From NCBI GenBank assembly GCA_041481365.1, contig JBGPBS010000002.1:1-61557 (forward strand): a stretch of 61,557 nt of DNA, written 5' to 3'. Below are positions 8,381 through 17,544 of this stretch, one piece after another (within the stretch, counting starts at the first letter, position 1; every line of letters starts with the position of its first letter). A program made the position numbers and the translations under genes. The notes under the pieces were generated by a model. The model was not told where the DNA came from, did no database searches, and saw only the letters and a program-made list of their open reading frames with translations. This stretch comes from DASPTR01 sp041481365 (lineage in GTDB: Archaea; Thermoproteota; Bathyarchaeia; Bathyarchaeales; Bathycorpusculaceae).

Positions 8381-8728
8381 GTGCACGGGCGTGTGAATCC
8401 CCGAGAAGCAAAACGCATGATGCAGCGCATGGGTTTGAACATGAACACTGTTGAGGATGTTGATGAAGTTGTCATCAAGACCCGTAGCAAGGAAATAGTC
8501 ATAAAGAAACCCGAAGTTTCGATAATCGAAGTGCAGGGACAAAAAATGTTTCAAATCGCGGGGGGACAAATTTCCGAAGAGGCTCCACAACCGAAAGCTG
8601 CGACGATAGCAGAAGAAGACGTCAGGCTGGTTGCAGATCAAACTGGAAAAAGCTTGGGAGAATCAAGGAAAGCCTTGGAAGAAAGTGGAGGAGACTTGGC
8701 GAAGGCAATTTTGTTGCTTCAATCCTGA
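8381..8728 (+). CDS. nac: Nascent polypeptide-associated complex protein (NAC)
   Basis: The 115-residue protein has the NAC domain (residues ~10-65, RMMQRMGLNMNTVEDVDEVV and VSIIEVQGQKMFQIAG) and a C-terminal UBA domain (DVRLVADQTGKSLGESRKAL), the usual archaeal alpha-NAC arrangement. It forms a homodimer at the ribosome exit tunnel and shields new chains. The start is GTG 8381 behind GGAGAGGTGG. It sits 44 bases after the PUA-domain gene, and the two are probably co-transcribed. Confidence 0.95.
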   Translation: MHGRVNPREAKRMMQRMGLNMNTVEDVDEVVIKTRSKEIVIKKPEVSIIEVQGQKMFQIAGGQISEEAPQPKAATIAEEDVRLVADQTGKSLGESRKALEESGGDLAKAILLLQS

Positions 8729-8882
8729 ACTGAGCAGGTGAAGTTAACTTTCTCAAACGCATGCTTGGCCGATTTTCGCTCAATATAGTGAAATTTCCGT
8801 ACAAATGAGTAACACTGGTGTAAGGCTTCCAGTCGAGTTTAAGTTGAGACTGATAGTATTCATGATAGGAGCCTGACCCGCA

Positions 8883-9797
8883 ATGTTTGATGTCGTTTCA
8901 GTGGGGCATTTCAGCATAGATTCAATCCTTCTCCCCAGCCGCAAATCTCCTGTAGTCATTCTTGGCGGTTCTGCGGCCTACGTTTCCATTGCCGCGAGTC
9001 GTTTGGAGGCAAGAGTCGGCGTGTTATCCAAGGTTGGGTGTGACTTCCCTGAAGCTTATAGGTGGTGGCTTAGGCAAGAGGGCATTAACATGTCCGGGTT
9101 GACGAAAGTTGAGGATGCGATGACAACCCGTTTTGAACTGAAATACGACGATGCCCTGTCAAACCGGGTTCTCTTCTTGAAAAATATGGCTCCTTCGTTG
9201 ACTGTTGATGATGTGCCGGCTTCTCTCAAAGCTTCAGTGATCCATGTTTCTCCGATAGCTGGCGAGGTTTCATATGATGTTATTGAGAGTCTCAAGACTC
9301 ATACGAGTGTCTTGTCTTTGGATCCGCAAGGGCTTGTGCGGAGGTTCGGTGAAGATGGAGAGGTAAGCTACGGTTCGTTAGGGGACAAGCGCATACTGGG
9401 GCTCGTTGACATCTACAAGTCGTCTTTGAGCGAAATCCTCGCAGTGACCGATCTGCCTGATCTCGATTTAGCCATAAAGGGTCTTCATGATTGCGGAGTT
9501 GGCATCGTCGTCGTTACGTTAGGCTCAGAAGGCGCATTAGTTTCCACCGGAGAAGGCGATTATGATATTCCTGCAGTCAGGCCCTTCAAGCTCGTTGATC
9601 CAACTGGTGCTGGAGACGCGTTTGTCGGCGGCTTTTTGGCTGAATATATTAATGATGAAAGCATTTTGAGGTGTGCCTGTGTGGGATCTGCAGCCGCTTC
9701 CTTCGTCGTTGAGGGAGTCGGACCTACGTCGTTCGGCGATAAGACGCAGGTGTATCAAAGGGCCCGTGAACTCTATGAAAAAAGAATTAAGCAATGA
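8883..9797 (+). CDS. PfkB-family carbohydrate kinase
   Basis: The 304-residue protein belongs to the ribokinase/PfkB family. The N-terminal glycine block (VVILGGSAAYVSIAASRLEA) and the C-terminal catalytic signature DPTGAGDAFVGGFLAEY, with the base Asp, are intact. Family members phosphorylate sugars or nucleosides with ATP; the substrate cannot be read here, and the acceptor-binding lid differs from well known ribokinases. It begins about 150 bases after nac and may have its own promoter. Confidence 0.85.
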   Translation: MFDVVSVGHFSIDSILLPSRKSPVVILGGSAAYVSIAASRLEARVGVLSKVGCDFPEAYRWWLRQEGINMSGLTKVEDAMTTRFELKYDDALSNRVLFLKNMAPSLTVDDVPASLKASVIHVSPIAGEVSYDVIESLKTHTSVLSLDPQGLVRRFGEDGEVSYGSLGDKRILGLVDIYKSSLSEILAVTDLPDLDLAIKGLHDCGVGIVVVTLGSEGALVSTGEGDYDIPAVRPFKLVDPTGAGDAFVGGFLAEYINDESILRCACVGSAAASFVVEGVGPTSFGDKTQVYQRARELYEKRIKQ

Positions 9798-9843
9798 CGT
9801 TTATTGTATTGCATCAAAACCATGATGTGTGAAGGGTTAAGCT

Positions 9844-10050
9844 TTGGGTCGAGTTGACAAGGGCGTGAAATGCAGCGTTTCAGGGTGCGGTAGCCAGGCT
9901 GTTCGTTCAATTTCAGCTGCCAAGGTCAGACTAGCTGGTTTAACGGTCGTCGGCGAAAGACGTGCGTACTTGTGCAAGGAACACTACAAGGAGTACAAGA
10001 AGAAGACGAAGAAAGACAAGCAGCTTGAAAAAATGCGTTACAGAGTCTGA
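9844..10050 (+). CDS. Small archaeal zinc-binding protein
   Basis: The 68-residue protein has a possible zinc site (CSVSGCG ... YLCKEHYKEY) and a very basic tail (YKKKTKKDKQLEKMRYRV), suggesting RNA or ribosome contact. It starts with TTG 9844. It lies 14 bases upstream of thrS and is probably co-transcribed. No specific function is recognised; the Cys-His spacing and basic tail are what can be seen. Confidence 0.75.
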   Translation: MGRVDKGVKCSVSGCGSQAVRSISAAKVRLAGLTVVGERRAYLCKEHYKEYKKKTKKDKQLEKMRYRV

Positions 10051-10064
10051 AGGAGTAGCCCATC

Positions 10065-11942
10065 ATGCGAATACTGCAACTACATTCAAACTTCGTTGAG
10101 TACAAGCCTGTTCAGAAAGAGATAGCCTTGGCTGAGGAAGCTGAGAAGAAGCAAGTTCGCCTAGACGAGATAGTAGTATTGTTAACGGCGGTGGAAGAGG
10201 GCGACGATAAGGCAGTCGCCCACAAAGCTGTAGATGAGGTTCAAGCTTTTCTTGAGAAGTTGAAGATAAACCGAATTTTAATCTATCCTTACGCGCATTT
10301 AAGCAGCAATCTAGCCAAGCCTGCTGAGGCTCTGAAAATAGTCAAAACATTAGAGGCATATGCACGAGAAAAAAGCATAGAAACCTACCGCGCGCCATTC
10401 GGCTGGAACAAACAATTCACCATATCGGTAAAAGGGCATCCGCTAGCCGAACAATCTAGGACGTTTTTGCCGGCGAAGCCTGAAGAGGAGAAACAAGAAA
10501 CCGAAGAGAAAGTTTCAGAAGCAGCGAAGGCCGAGGAAAAACTCGAATCATTCTGGTACATTCTCGAGCCGAACGGGAAAATGACGCCAGTCGAAGACTA
10601 CGACTTCAAAGGACATGAGAACCTTGAGAAATTTGCCAAATACGAAATATCAAAGGTAAGGACAACCCAGCAAATGCCTCCACACGTGCTCTTGATGAAA
10701 AGACTGGAGATTGCGGATTACGAGATGGGGAGCGACCCTGGCAATATACGTTGGTACCCGAAAGGAAGACTGATTAAATCCCTGCTTGAGCAGTTCGTCA
10801 CTGCCAAGATGATCGAGTACGGTGCAATGGAAGTCGAAACTCCAATAATGTACGATTTTCACCATCCAAGCTTGGCGGACTACTTGAACCGTTTTCCAGC
10901 CAGGCAGTATCTACTCAAATCAGAAGACAAAGAACTGTTTCTGAGGTTTGCAGCGTGCTTCGGTCAATTCCTGATGGTTCATGATGCGCAGTTCTCTTAC
11001 AGACAAATGCCGCTTAAAGTCTACGAGCTGACCCGGTACAGTTTTAGGCGTGAAAAAAGCGGCGAAGTTGTCGGTTTGAGGCGTCTCAGAGCGTTCAGCA
11101 TGCCAGACTGTCACGCCTTCTGCACGGATATCGAGCAAGCCAAGGAAGAATTCGTAATCAGATTCAAGCTTTCCGCGCAAATCCTCGATGAAATAGGCCT
11201 TTCGAAGAGTGATTATGAGGCTGCAATACGTTTCACAAAAGACTTCCACGAGGAGAACGAGAAGTTCATAGCTTCTTTGACTAAGACGTTCGGCAAGCCT
11301 ATGCTGGTTGAAATGTGGAAGCAGCCTTTCTTTTATTTCAGGCTCAAATGGGACTTCAACTTCGTGGACAATCAGGACAAGGCTGCAGCGCTCTCAACAG
11401 ACCAGATAGACGTTGAGAATGCAAAAAGATATGACATAAACTATGTTGATGAAAAAGGCGCAAAACATAATCCGCTAATCCTGCACTGCTCTCCCAGTGG
11501 GGCAATCGAGAGAGATGTCTACGCCCTGTTGGAAAAAGCGTACCGAGAACAACAAAAAGGCAAATCACCAATGCTTCCGATATGGCTCTCGCCAACACAT
11601 GTGCGGCTGATCCCGATATCTGAAAAGTTCTTAGAAAACGTTGAGGAAATAGCCAAGAAGATGGCTGGTCACTGTGTGCGCGTAGACATCGACGAAAGAC
11701 CGATGACCCTGCAGAAGAGGGTCAGAGAGGCGGAAATGGAATGGGTGCCATTCATAGTTGTCGTGGGAAAAAGGGAAGTAGAATCAGGTCTGCTTCCGGT
11801 GAGGGACAGGAAAACAGGGCAAAGAAGCAGCATGAAGGTTGAGGAGCTGATTAACGAGGTTGAGGAAGCAATGACAGGCAAACCCTTCAGGCCCTTACCC
11901 CTGCCTAAACACCTTTCGAAGAGACCTCAATTCTATGGTTAG
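10065..11942 (+). CDS. thrS: Threonyl-tRNA synthetase, archaeal type
   Basis: The 625-residue enzyme charges tRNA-Thr. Residues 1-140 form the archaeal D-aminoacyl-deacylase-like editing domain (MRILQLHSNFVEYKP, NRILIYPYAHLSSNLAKP), not the bacterial N2 editing domain. A class II catalytic core follows, with motif 2 (YELTRYSFRREKSGEVVGL) and motif 3 (ALLEKAYREQQKGK region), then an anticodon-binding domain (LPIWLSPTHVRLIPIS). Motif 3 reads SPSGAIERDVYALLE where a GSIERF-like string is usual. The length is normal. Confidence 0.96.
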   Translation: MRILQLHSNFVEYKPVQKEIALAEEAEKKQVRLDEIVVLLTAVEEGDDKAVAHKAVDEVQAFLEKLKINRILIYPYAHLSSNLAKPAEALKIVKTLEAYAREKSIETYRAPFGWNKQFTISVKGHPLAEQSRTFLPAKPEEEKQETEEKVSEAAKAEEKLESFWYILEPNGKMTPVEDYDFKGHENLEKFAKYEISKVRTTQQMPPHVLLMKRLEIADYEMGSDPGNIRWYPKGRLIKSLLEQFVTAKMIEYGAMEVETPIMYDFHHPSLADYLNRFPARQYLLKSEDKELFLRFAACFGQFLMVHDAQFSYRQMPLKVYELTRYSFRREKSGEVVGLRRLRAFSMPDCHAFCTDIEQAKEEFVIRFKLSAQILDEIGLSKSDYEAAIRFTKDFHEENEKFIASLTKTFGKPMLVEMWKQPFFYFRLKWDFNFVDNQDKAAALSTDQIDVENAKRYDINYVDEKGAKHNPLILHCSPSGAIERDVYALLEKAYREQQKGKSPMLPIWLSPTHVRLIPISEKFLENVEEIAKKMAGHCVRVDIDERPMTLQKRVREAEMEWVPFIVVVGKREVESGLLPVRDRKTGQRSSMKVEELINEVEEAMTGKPFRPLPLPKHLSKRPQFYG

Positions 11943-12024
11943 CGACATGGAACAAGCGTTTTCTTGCAAAAACTATATCAAACCTTTTTCATAGACTAGT
12001 CTCCTCAGTTTGGGGGACAGTCTG

Positions 12025-12915
12025 TTGGAGAAAGAACTACAGGTTTACATCGATGGTGTATACTACCCGAAATCGCAGGCAAAAGTTTCCGTTTTTGATC
12101 ACGGCCTCCTGTATGGAGACGGGGTGTTCGAGGGAATTCGTGCGTACAGCGGCCTGGTTTTCAAGCTGAGAGAACATGTTGATAGACTCTATCGTTCAGC
12201 CCACATGATAATGCTTGAAATTCCAATGTCAAGAGAACAAATGATCCAAGCGGTTTTGGAGACCCTGCGAAAGAACAACTTGAAGGATGGTTACATTCGA
12301 TTGGTGGTCACACGAGGAGTCGGAGACCTCGGGTTGAACCCGAGAAAATGTCTAAAACCAACGATCGTGGTGATAACCGACAACATCTCCTTGCATAAAG
12401 AAGAAGCTAAACAAAACGGTGTCACCGCCATGCTCTCATGGGTCAAGAGAGACCCGGTGGATGCAACCTCTCATGAGATAAAATCGCTAAACTACCTCAA
12501 CAGCATTCTGGCAAAAATCGAGGCAAACATAGGTGGTGTGGATGAGGCCATATGCCTTGACAAGAACGGTTTCGTATGTGAAGGAGTGGCTGAGAACATT
12601 TTCATTGTGAGGAATGGGAGATTATGCACTCCGCCAAGCTACACGGGAGCACTACCTGGAATAACGGCAGCCGAAGTCATGAAGCTGGCTCGGAGACTTG
12701 GCTATGAAGTTGAAGAGAAAAACATAACACCCTATGAACTTTTCAATGCAGAAGAAGTGTTCTTCACAGGAACGGCGGCTGAAGTTGTGCCCGTCAGGGA
12801 AATAAACAAGAGGCTGATAAACAGTGGGAAGCCAGGCCCGATAACCAAGAGGTTGATGGAGGAATTCGGGAAACTGGTCAGTGATCAAAAGCAGGGAGTG
12901 CCAATCTACAATTAG
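12025..12915 (+). CDS. ilvE: Branched-chain amino acid aminotransferase
   Basis: This fold-type IV PLP enzyme shows VFDHGLLYGDGVFEGIRAY near the N-terminus, the PLP lysine in SHEIKSLNYLNSILAK and the phosphate-binding segment in ENIFIVRNGRLCTPP. It carries out the last step of valine, leucine and isoleucine synthesis or the first step of their breakdown. TTG 12025 is favoured, with GGGGGA seven bases upstream; a TTG at 12010 is possible. The length (about 296) is normal. It converges with the class I aminotransferase only 8 bases away. Confidence 0.92.
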   Translation: MEKELQVYIDGVYYPKSQAKVSVFDHGLLYGDGVFEGIRAYSGLVFKLREHVDRLYRSAHMIMLEIPMSREQMIQAVLETLRKNNLKDGYIRLVVTRGVGDLGLNPRKCLKPTIVVITDNISLHKEEAKQNGVTAMLSWVKRDPVDATSHEIKSLNYLNSILAKIEANIGGVDEAICLDKNGFVCEGVAENIFIVRNGRLCTPPSYTGALPGITAAEVMKLARRLGYEVEEKNITPYELFNAEEVFFTGTAAEVVPVREINKRLINSGKPGPITKRLMEEFGKLVSDQKQGVPIYN

Positions 12916-12923
12916 ACATTTAG

Positions 12924-14144
12924 TCAATTCCTGTTTTTCTGCTTCATGAATCTCTCGACTTCATCAAGGGCCTGTTCCAGCGTTTCAATCGGTGGGAGGA
13001 TCACGGCTCTAACGTGTCCGGCGCCATATGCCGGGTCAAACCCTGATCCGTGAACAAGAAGCACACCAGTTCCCTTCAGAAGGTCGAGGGCGAACTCCAG
13101 ATCTGTCTTCCATCGCGATCCAACGGTGTGAATTCTGGGAAAGACATAGAAGGCTCCTTCAGGTTTCGTGCAGCTTATTCCTTCGATTTCGTTCAACCTT
13201 TTCCAAGCGTAGTCTCTTCTTTCTTTGAGTTTTTGGACAGTTGCTTTTATGTGGTCTTGTGGGCCGTCTAGAGCTGCTACTCCAGCTTTTTGAACCGGGG
13301 TGTTCGCGCAGAGTCTTATTCTAGTCTCCTTCTCTATGCCCTGTTTCAACTCTTCGAGTCTTCCCTCCACGTCGTGGAAGTATAGGTATCCAAGTCTCCA
13401 GCCTGTGATAAGATACGCTTTTGAGAACCCGTTCAACCCTATCACTGGGACATCTTCAGCAAGAGCAGCCGTGCTGACGAACTTTTTCCCATATACTATT
13501 TGGTCGTAGATTTCGTCTGATAAGACTGGGATGCCATACTCGCCTGCCAAGTTGACTATTTGCTTCACGACTTTCTCTTCGTAGAGTGCGCCGGAGGGGT
13601 TGTTGGGGTTGATGATGACTATTCCACGTGTTTTCTTCGAGATCTTTTCTCTCAAATCGTCAATGTTTGGTTGCCAGCCATCGTCTTCGAGAGTCTCGTA
13701 AGTGACTGGTTTTCCGCCGAAGAACCTCGCATAGGAAATGTATGGCGGATACGTCGGGCCTGGAAGCAGAATTTCGTCACCGGCATCGATGAGTGCGGCC
13801 ATAACCATCTGGATGCCTTCGGAAATCCCGGATGTAACTGTGACATCGTCGGCAGAGATTTCTACGCCGTTGACTCTTTTTTCCTTTCGGCTTATGGCCT
13901 GCCTGAGCTCAGGTATCCCCTCTGAGGGAGCGTATGCGTTTGCTCCACCCTCCACGGCCTTTATCAACGCTTGTTTGATGTGCTGTGGAGTGTCAAAATC
14001 GAATGCGACAGGGTCTCCTATGTTCAAATAGAATATCTTTTTTCCTGTTTTGGCGACTTGTTTTGCATATGCGACGACATCGCGGATGGCGTATTCAATA
14101 TCTCGAACCCTTTTGGTGGCGTTTACGGAGGTCAAGCCCATCAC
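12924..14144 (-). CDS. Class I aminotransferase (alanine/aspartate type)
   Basis: The 406-residue fold-type I aminotransferase has the substrate-phosphate loop (YAPSEGIPELR), the conserved Asn in IINPNNPSGALY, the Asp in SDEIYDQIVYG and the PLP lysine in GFSKAYLITGWRLGY. The pattern is closest to archaeal alanine aminotransferase, which moves amino groups between alanine and 2-oxoglutarate, linking amino-acid fermentation to pyruvate. Aspartate or broader specificity cannot be ruled out. The start is a GTG or the ATG beside it (14141). Confidence 0.88.
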   Translation of the reverse strand: MMGLTSVNATKRVRDIEYAIRDVVAYAKQVAKTGKKIFYLNIGDPVAFDFDTPQHIKQALIKAVEGGANAYAPSEGIPELRQAISRKEKRVNGVEISADDVTVTSGISEGIQMVMAALIDAGDEILLPGPTYPPYISYARFFGGKPVTYETLEDDGWQPNIDDLREKISKKTRGIVIINPNNPSGALYEEKVVKQIVNLAGEYGIPVLSDEIYDQIVYGKKFVSTAALAEDVPVIGLNGFSKAYLITGWRLGYLYFHDVEGRLEELKQGIEKETRIRLCANTPVQKAGVAALDGPQDHIKATVQKLKERRDYAWKRLNEIEGISCTKPEGAFYVFPRIHTVGSRWKTDLEFALDLLKGTGVLLVHGSGFDPAYGAGHVRAVILPPIETLEQALDEVERFMKQKNRN

Positions 14145-14189
14145 TTTCAGAACTTAGGTTCTTGATCGGAAGAGAAATAAAGGTTATGG

Positions 14190-15887
14190 CTACCGCTGCC
14201 AGGTTGTTGACACTTGTATGCCTTCTGCCGTATAAACGGTTATTTTTATTGTGGTTATTGTGGGTTGAGCAAGAAACTGAGTGTAGTCTGAATAGCAGAC
14301 AAATGTGACGGTTTGATTTGTGTTAACCTTGTATATTCTTGACGTCGCTTTCGGGTACAGAATGTTTGGGGCAAGATCCTGAGTTATGTTGCCTGCCTCA
14401 AGAACTATTTTGCTGATTGTGACATTCAGGAGGGAATTCGCCGAGTTCGAAATGGTAACGTTGAGGTATGGAGACGTGATGTTGAGGGCTGCGTCGTTCA
14501 GGTCGCCGTAAACTGGAGTGCTGCCTGTTATTTTGAGCTGAACTGAAGGTATCGTGACGATTGCGGAAATGTTGGCTCCGTCTGCTGTGAAGACCGTTAC
14601 GTTCGCGGTTAGTCCTCTGAAGGTGGTCAAATTCAAGGTGCAGTCAAACGTGATTTGCATGCCATTGGTCAGAACTGCAGATAGTTGATCGAATATTGTG
14701 TCAGTGCTATTCAGCTGTATCTTTGCAATCGTTATGCTGCTGACAGAGCATGGCATGTTGGTGACATTCACCGAAAATCGGGTCAGGTCCTCCAAGTCAA
14801 ACTTCACGTCAGTAATATTCCAAACATTTGTTGGTGGCGTTAGAACGGTCTCAGCAGGCACTGTGAAGTTCTGTTTGGTGTAAACGTTGATCGTGATGTT
14901 TTCGTCACGAACGGTATTCCAGTTCCAAAGACACTTGAGAGTCAATGATTGATTAGGCTGAACGTAAATTGGAAACGTGAAGTTCAATTGAGGGATGGTG
15001 AAGAGGCTGGACGTTTGATTTGCCAGCGTCAGATTTATGCTGCTTAGTGTCGGATATGACGTGGAGGATGCTGAACTACTAATGGTCAAATTGAAGTAGC
15101 TTGTGTCCGAATAGTCAAACTTGACATCGCTTATTTCAAGGGTTGCTCCTAGTAGCGTGTTTGTCGTGTATGACGTCACGTATCCTTCCGCCGTCTGCAC
15201 AGTAATTGTGGCGTTTTTATAACGCAGGTCCTCCCAATTTCGATTGCAAATGAACGTTATGCTCGCGTTATTTTGCAGGAGATATGGAAGTGACTGAGAG
15301 ACGTTTAGGATCTGCTCGCCAGCAACGTCAATTTCTGAGATGGTCAGGTTTGTAGACTCTAGGGGGTTTTGTACTGTCAAGTTGAAGTATCTGACGCTTT
15401 GGAATGCGTCGAAAATCGGTGTTAGGTTCAGCATTGCAAATGGCACGGTGAAAATGTTACTCGTCGTTGAGATGTTGGTTGACAAAGGGTCGATTCTTAT
15501 GTTTTCTCCGGTGATGTTGCTCCAGTTGTCGATGCATTTGAAAGTTTGCCGTACACCCTTCTGAAGCACGTATGGGAGGCTCCCAGGATATTCTGTCATG
15601 TTCACGTCGAAGGTTGTGTTCGTGTCAATAACAGTCACGCGAAATGCCATTATGTTCACGTCTGAGGCTGAATAGGACGGGTTAAGAATTGTCAAGTTGA
15701 AGTACGAGAAGTTGCTGACTGGAAAAACCGCGTTTTCGGTGAAGAGGGTTGTCGAGCCCTCTGGCACGTTGTAGTAGTTCGCAATAACCCACACGTATGA
15801 TATCAATGCGCCTATTATAGCGGCGCACAGAAGTAACAAGATGAATAGAATGGTTGAAACTGCCCTCGTCTCTCTCATTATATGCAA
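14190..15887 (-). CDS. Pilin-like anchored surface protein with five ~100-residue repeats
   Basis: A short basic start (RETRAVSTILFILLLLC) precedes one membrane segment, as in archaeal type IV pilin-like proteins that are cleaved by a class III signal peptidase. The exported part is about 520 residues and holds five beta-rich repeats, each opening with a motif such as YFNLTILNP or PYLNVTISNS and containing a TFxC or TLxC strand followed by NW-like residues and a VYTxEG strand. NxS/T sites are extremely dense, which predicts heavy N-glycosylation. TTG 15887 has GAGGT six bases upstream; ATG 15878 is an alternative. No known family was recognised. Confidence 0.8.
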   Translation of the reverse strand: MHIMRETRAVSTILFILLLLCAAIIGALISYVWVIANYYNVPEGSTTLFTENAVFPVSNFSYFNLTILNPSYSASDVNIMAFRVTVIDTNTTFDVNMTEYPGSLPYVLQKGVRQTFKCIDNWSNITGENIRIDPLSTNISTTSNIFTVPFAMLNLTPIFDAFQSVRYFNLTVQNPLESTNLTISEIDVAGEQILNVSQSLPYLLQNNASITFICNRNWEDLRYKNATITVQTAEGYVTSYTTNTLLGATLEISDVKFDYSDTSYFNLTISSSASSTSYPTLSSINLTLANQTSSLFTIPQLNFTFPIYVQPNQSLTLKCLWNWNTVRDENITINVYTKQNFTVPAETVLTPPTNVWNITDVKFDLEDLTRFSVNVTNMPCSVSSITIAKIQLNSTDTIFDQLSAVLTNGMQITFDCTLNLTTFRGLTANVTVFTADGANISAIVTIPSVQLKITGSTPVYGDLNDAALNITSPYLNVTISNSANSLLNVTISKIVLEAGNITQDLAPNILYPKATSRIYKVNTNQTVTFVCYSDYTQFLAQPTITTIKITVYTAEGIQVSTTWQR

Positions 15888-16039
15888 ATTCTTACCTCGA
15901 TCTAAACGATTGGTGTTAATCATATTTTCCGGAGGTAAATAAGGGTTCTCTTGTAATATATGTTTGAATTTGGTGGACAGCTAAGCTTAAATCATGTCTG
16001 ATTTTTCAGTAGTGCCATCTAAAATTCGGTTGGGACAAC

Positions 16040-17326
16040 ATGCCTGAATGTGATGTGCTGATAGTAGGCGCTGGAATCATAGGCTTGTCTACAGCCTATC
16101 ACCTTAAGCTTGAGAATCCGGCGGCTGATGTTCTGGTCGTTGACAGGCTCGGCGCGTCAGGTCAGGGCAGTACTGCAAAGAGCGCTGCGGCCTTTAGATG
16201 CCTATTTGCTTCCCGCACAAACTTTGCTTTGGCCGATTCCTCAGCAGAATTTTACAAGCACGTACAAAATGACTTGAAGTTTGATTTGAAGTTGCGATGG
16301 GCTGGATACTTGTGGTTCTTTGACAGAGAAGGATACGGCAGAATGTTTCCAGTTCTCAAGGACCTGTCGAGCAGGGGTTTCAAGTACGTAGAGTACGACG
16401 AGAGTGAGCTGACAAGAAAGCTTGACATGAGGACGAGCCTGGCTGATGATGAAGAAGCTCGGATGATGGGTCTTGGCAACGTTCATAAGGGGGTTTTCAT
16501 TCCAAAAGCGGGTTTAATCGACGTTGATTCGCTGGTGAAATTCTATGAGTCCGAGTTTCTCAAATTTGGGGGAAAAATCCAGTACAATACCAACGTGGAC
16601 GAGATTGCTGTCGAACCGTGTCAACCTCTTGGGATGCCTGGCGAACCCTATTTCTGGCAAGATGCAATCGTTACAGGTGTGAAAACAAATAGGGGTCTAA
16701 TAAGGGCGAAGAAAACCATAATTGCAGCTGGAGCGTGGACTGCCCAACTTCTTGATCCACTCGGAATCGAGTGTTTCATTAAGGCTAAAAAAAGGCAGAT
16801 CTTTTCGATCAAAGCGAAGACCGAATCACTTAGGAAATTGCTTTTCTCGAGAGAATTCACAGATGCGGGCTGCCTGCCTTTCACTATTATGCCTAAACCA
16901 TCTGCGTACATTAGACCGGCTCCTGAAGAGGATGCACTTTGGCTAGCTTATGCTGACGAGTTTCCAAGAGCCTTCAAGGTTGAAGACAACCCTGAACCCG
17001 AAGAGAACTACTACAGGTTCGGGCTCTACCAAATTTTTGTCAAGTACTTTCCGCAGTTCATAGATTGCCAGCCATTTTCAGCCTTTGCTGGGCTTTATGA
17101 AATCAACACGATCGATGGGCAACCGCTGATTTTTGAGGAAAACGGTCTGATGGTCGTAGGCGGCGCAAGCGGAAGCGGAATACTGAAGGCCGATGCCATA
17201 GGCAGAATTGCAACGTCACTACATAATGGTAAAGAATACGCTCTGCTCTATGGAAACAGCAAATTCAGGGTCAATGACCTGGGGTTGAAATGTCGCAACA
17301 TAGAGCCAGAAAAACTGGTGATCTAG
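16040..17326 (+). CDS. FAD-dependent amine/amino-acid oxidoreductase (DAO family)
   Basis: The N-terminal dinucleotide-binding motif (DVLIVGAGIIGLSTAYHL) and the C-terminal FAD contact (GLMVVGGASGSGILKADAIGR) place this 428-residue protein in the D-amino-acid oxidase/sarcosine oxidase/proline dehydrogenase family. STAKSAAAFRCLF is the usual FAD-phosphate loop. The electron acceptor and substrate are unknown; glycine, sarcosine, proline or an alpha-hydroxy acid are options. A TATA-like GCTTAAAT lies at about 15984-15991. The gene stands alone. Confidence 0.88.
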   Translation: MPECDVLIVGAGIIGLSTAYHLKLENPAADVLVVDRLGASGQGSTAKSAAAFRCLFASRTNFALADSSAEFYKHVQNDLKFDLKLRWAGYLWFFDREGYGRMFPVLKDLSSRGFKYVEYDESELTRKLDMRTSLADDEEARMMGLGNVHKGVFIPKAGLIDVDSLVKFYESEFLKFGGKIQYNTNVDEIAVEPCQPLGMPGEPYFWQDAIVTGVKTNRGLIRAKKTIIAAGAWTAQLLDPLGIECFIKAKKRQIFSIKAKTESLRKLLFSREFTDAGCLPFTIMPKPSAYIRPAPEEDALWLAYADEFPRAFKVEDNPEPEENYYRFGLYQIFVKYFPQFIDCQPFSAFAGLYEINTIDGQPLIFEENGLMVVGGASGSGILKADAIGRIATSLHNGKEYALLYGNSKFRVNDLGLKCRNIEPEKLVI

Positions 17327-17544
17327 CGGAATTCTAAACTTGTCCACTTCGGTGCGCTGACACGACAGTTATTAATGAGGTTTTTCCAAAGCCTTCAAAG
17401 AATGCTGTGCTTTGCACTAGCGTGGTCAGATGATCACACTAGCTTGTTGAAGAATCGGCCATTCCAGAACTGAATAGGGTGGCAGAAAAACCTATCTGCG
17501 TGTTTTTGCGTAGTCTTCGTTCAAACAGGTTCGAGGTGTAAAAA

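Noticed and set aside
15340..15564. Open frames antisense to the repeat surface protein
   Set aside because: They mirror the sense codon bias and have no start signals.
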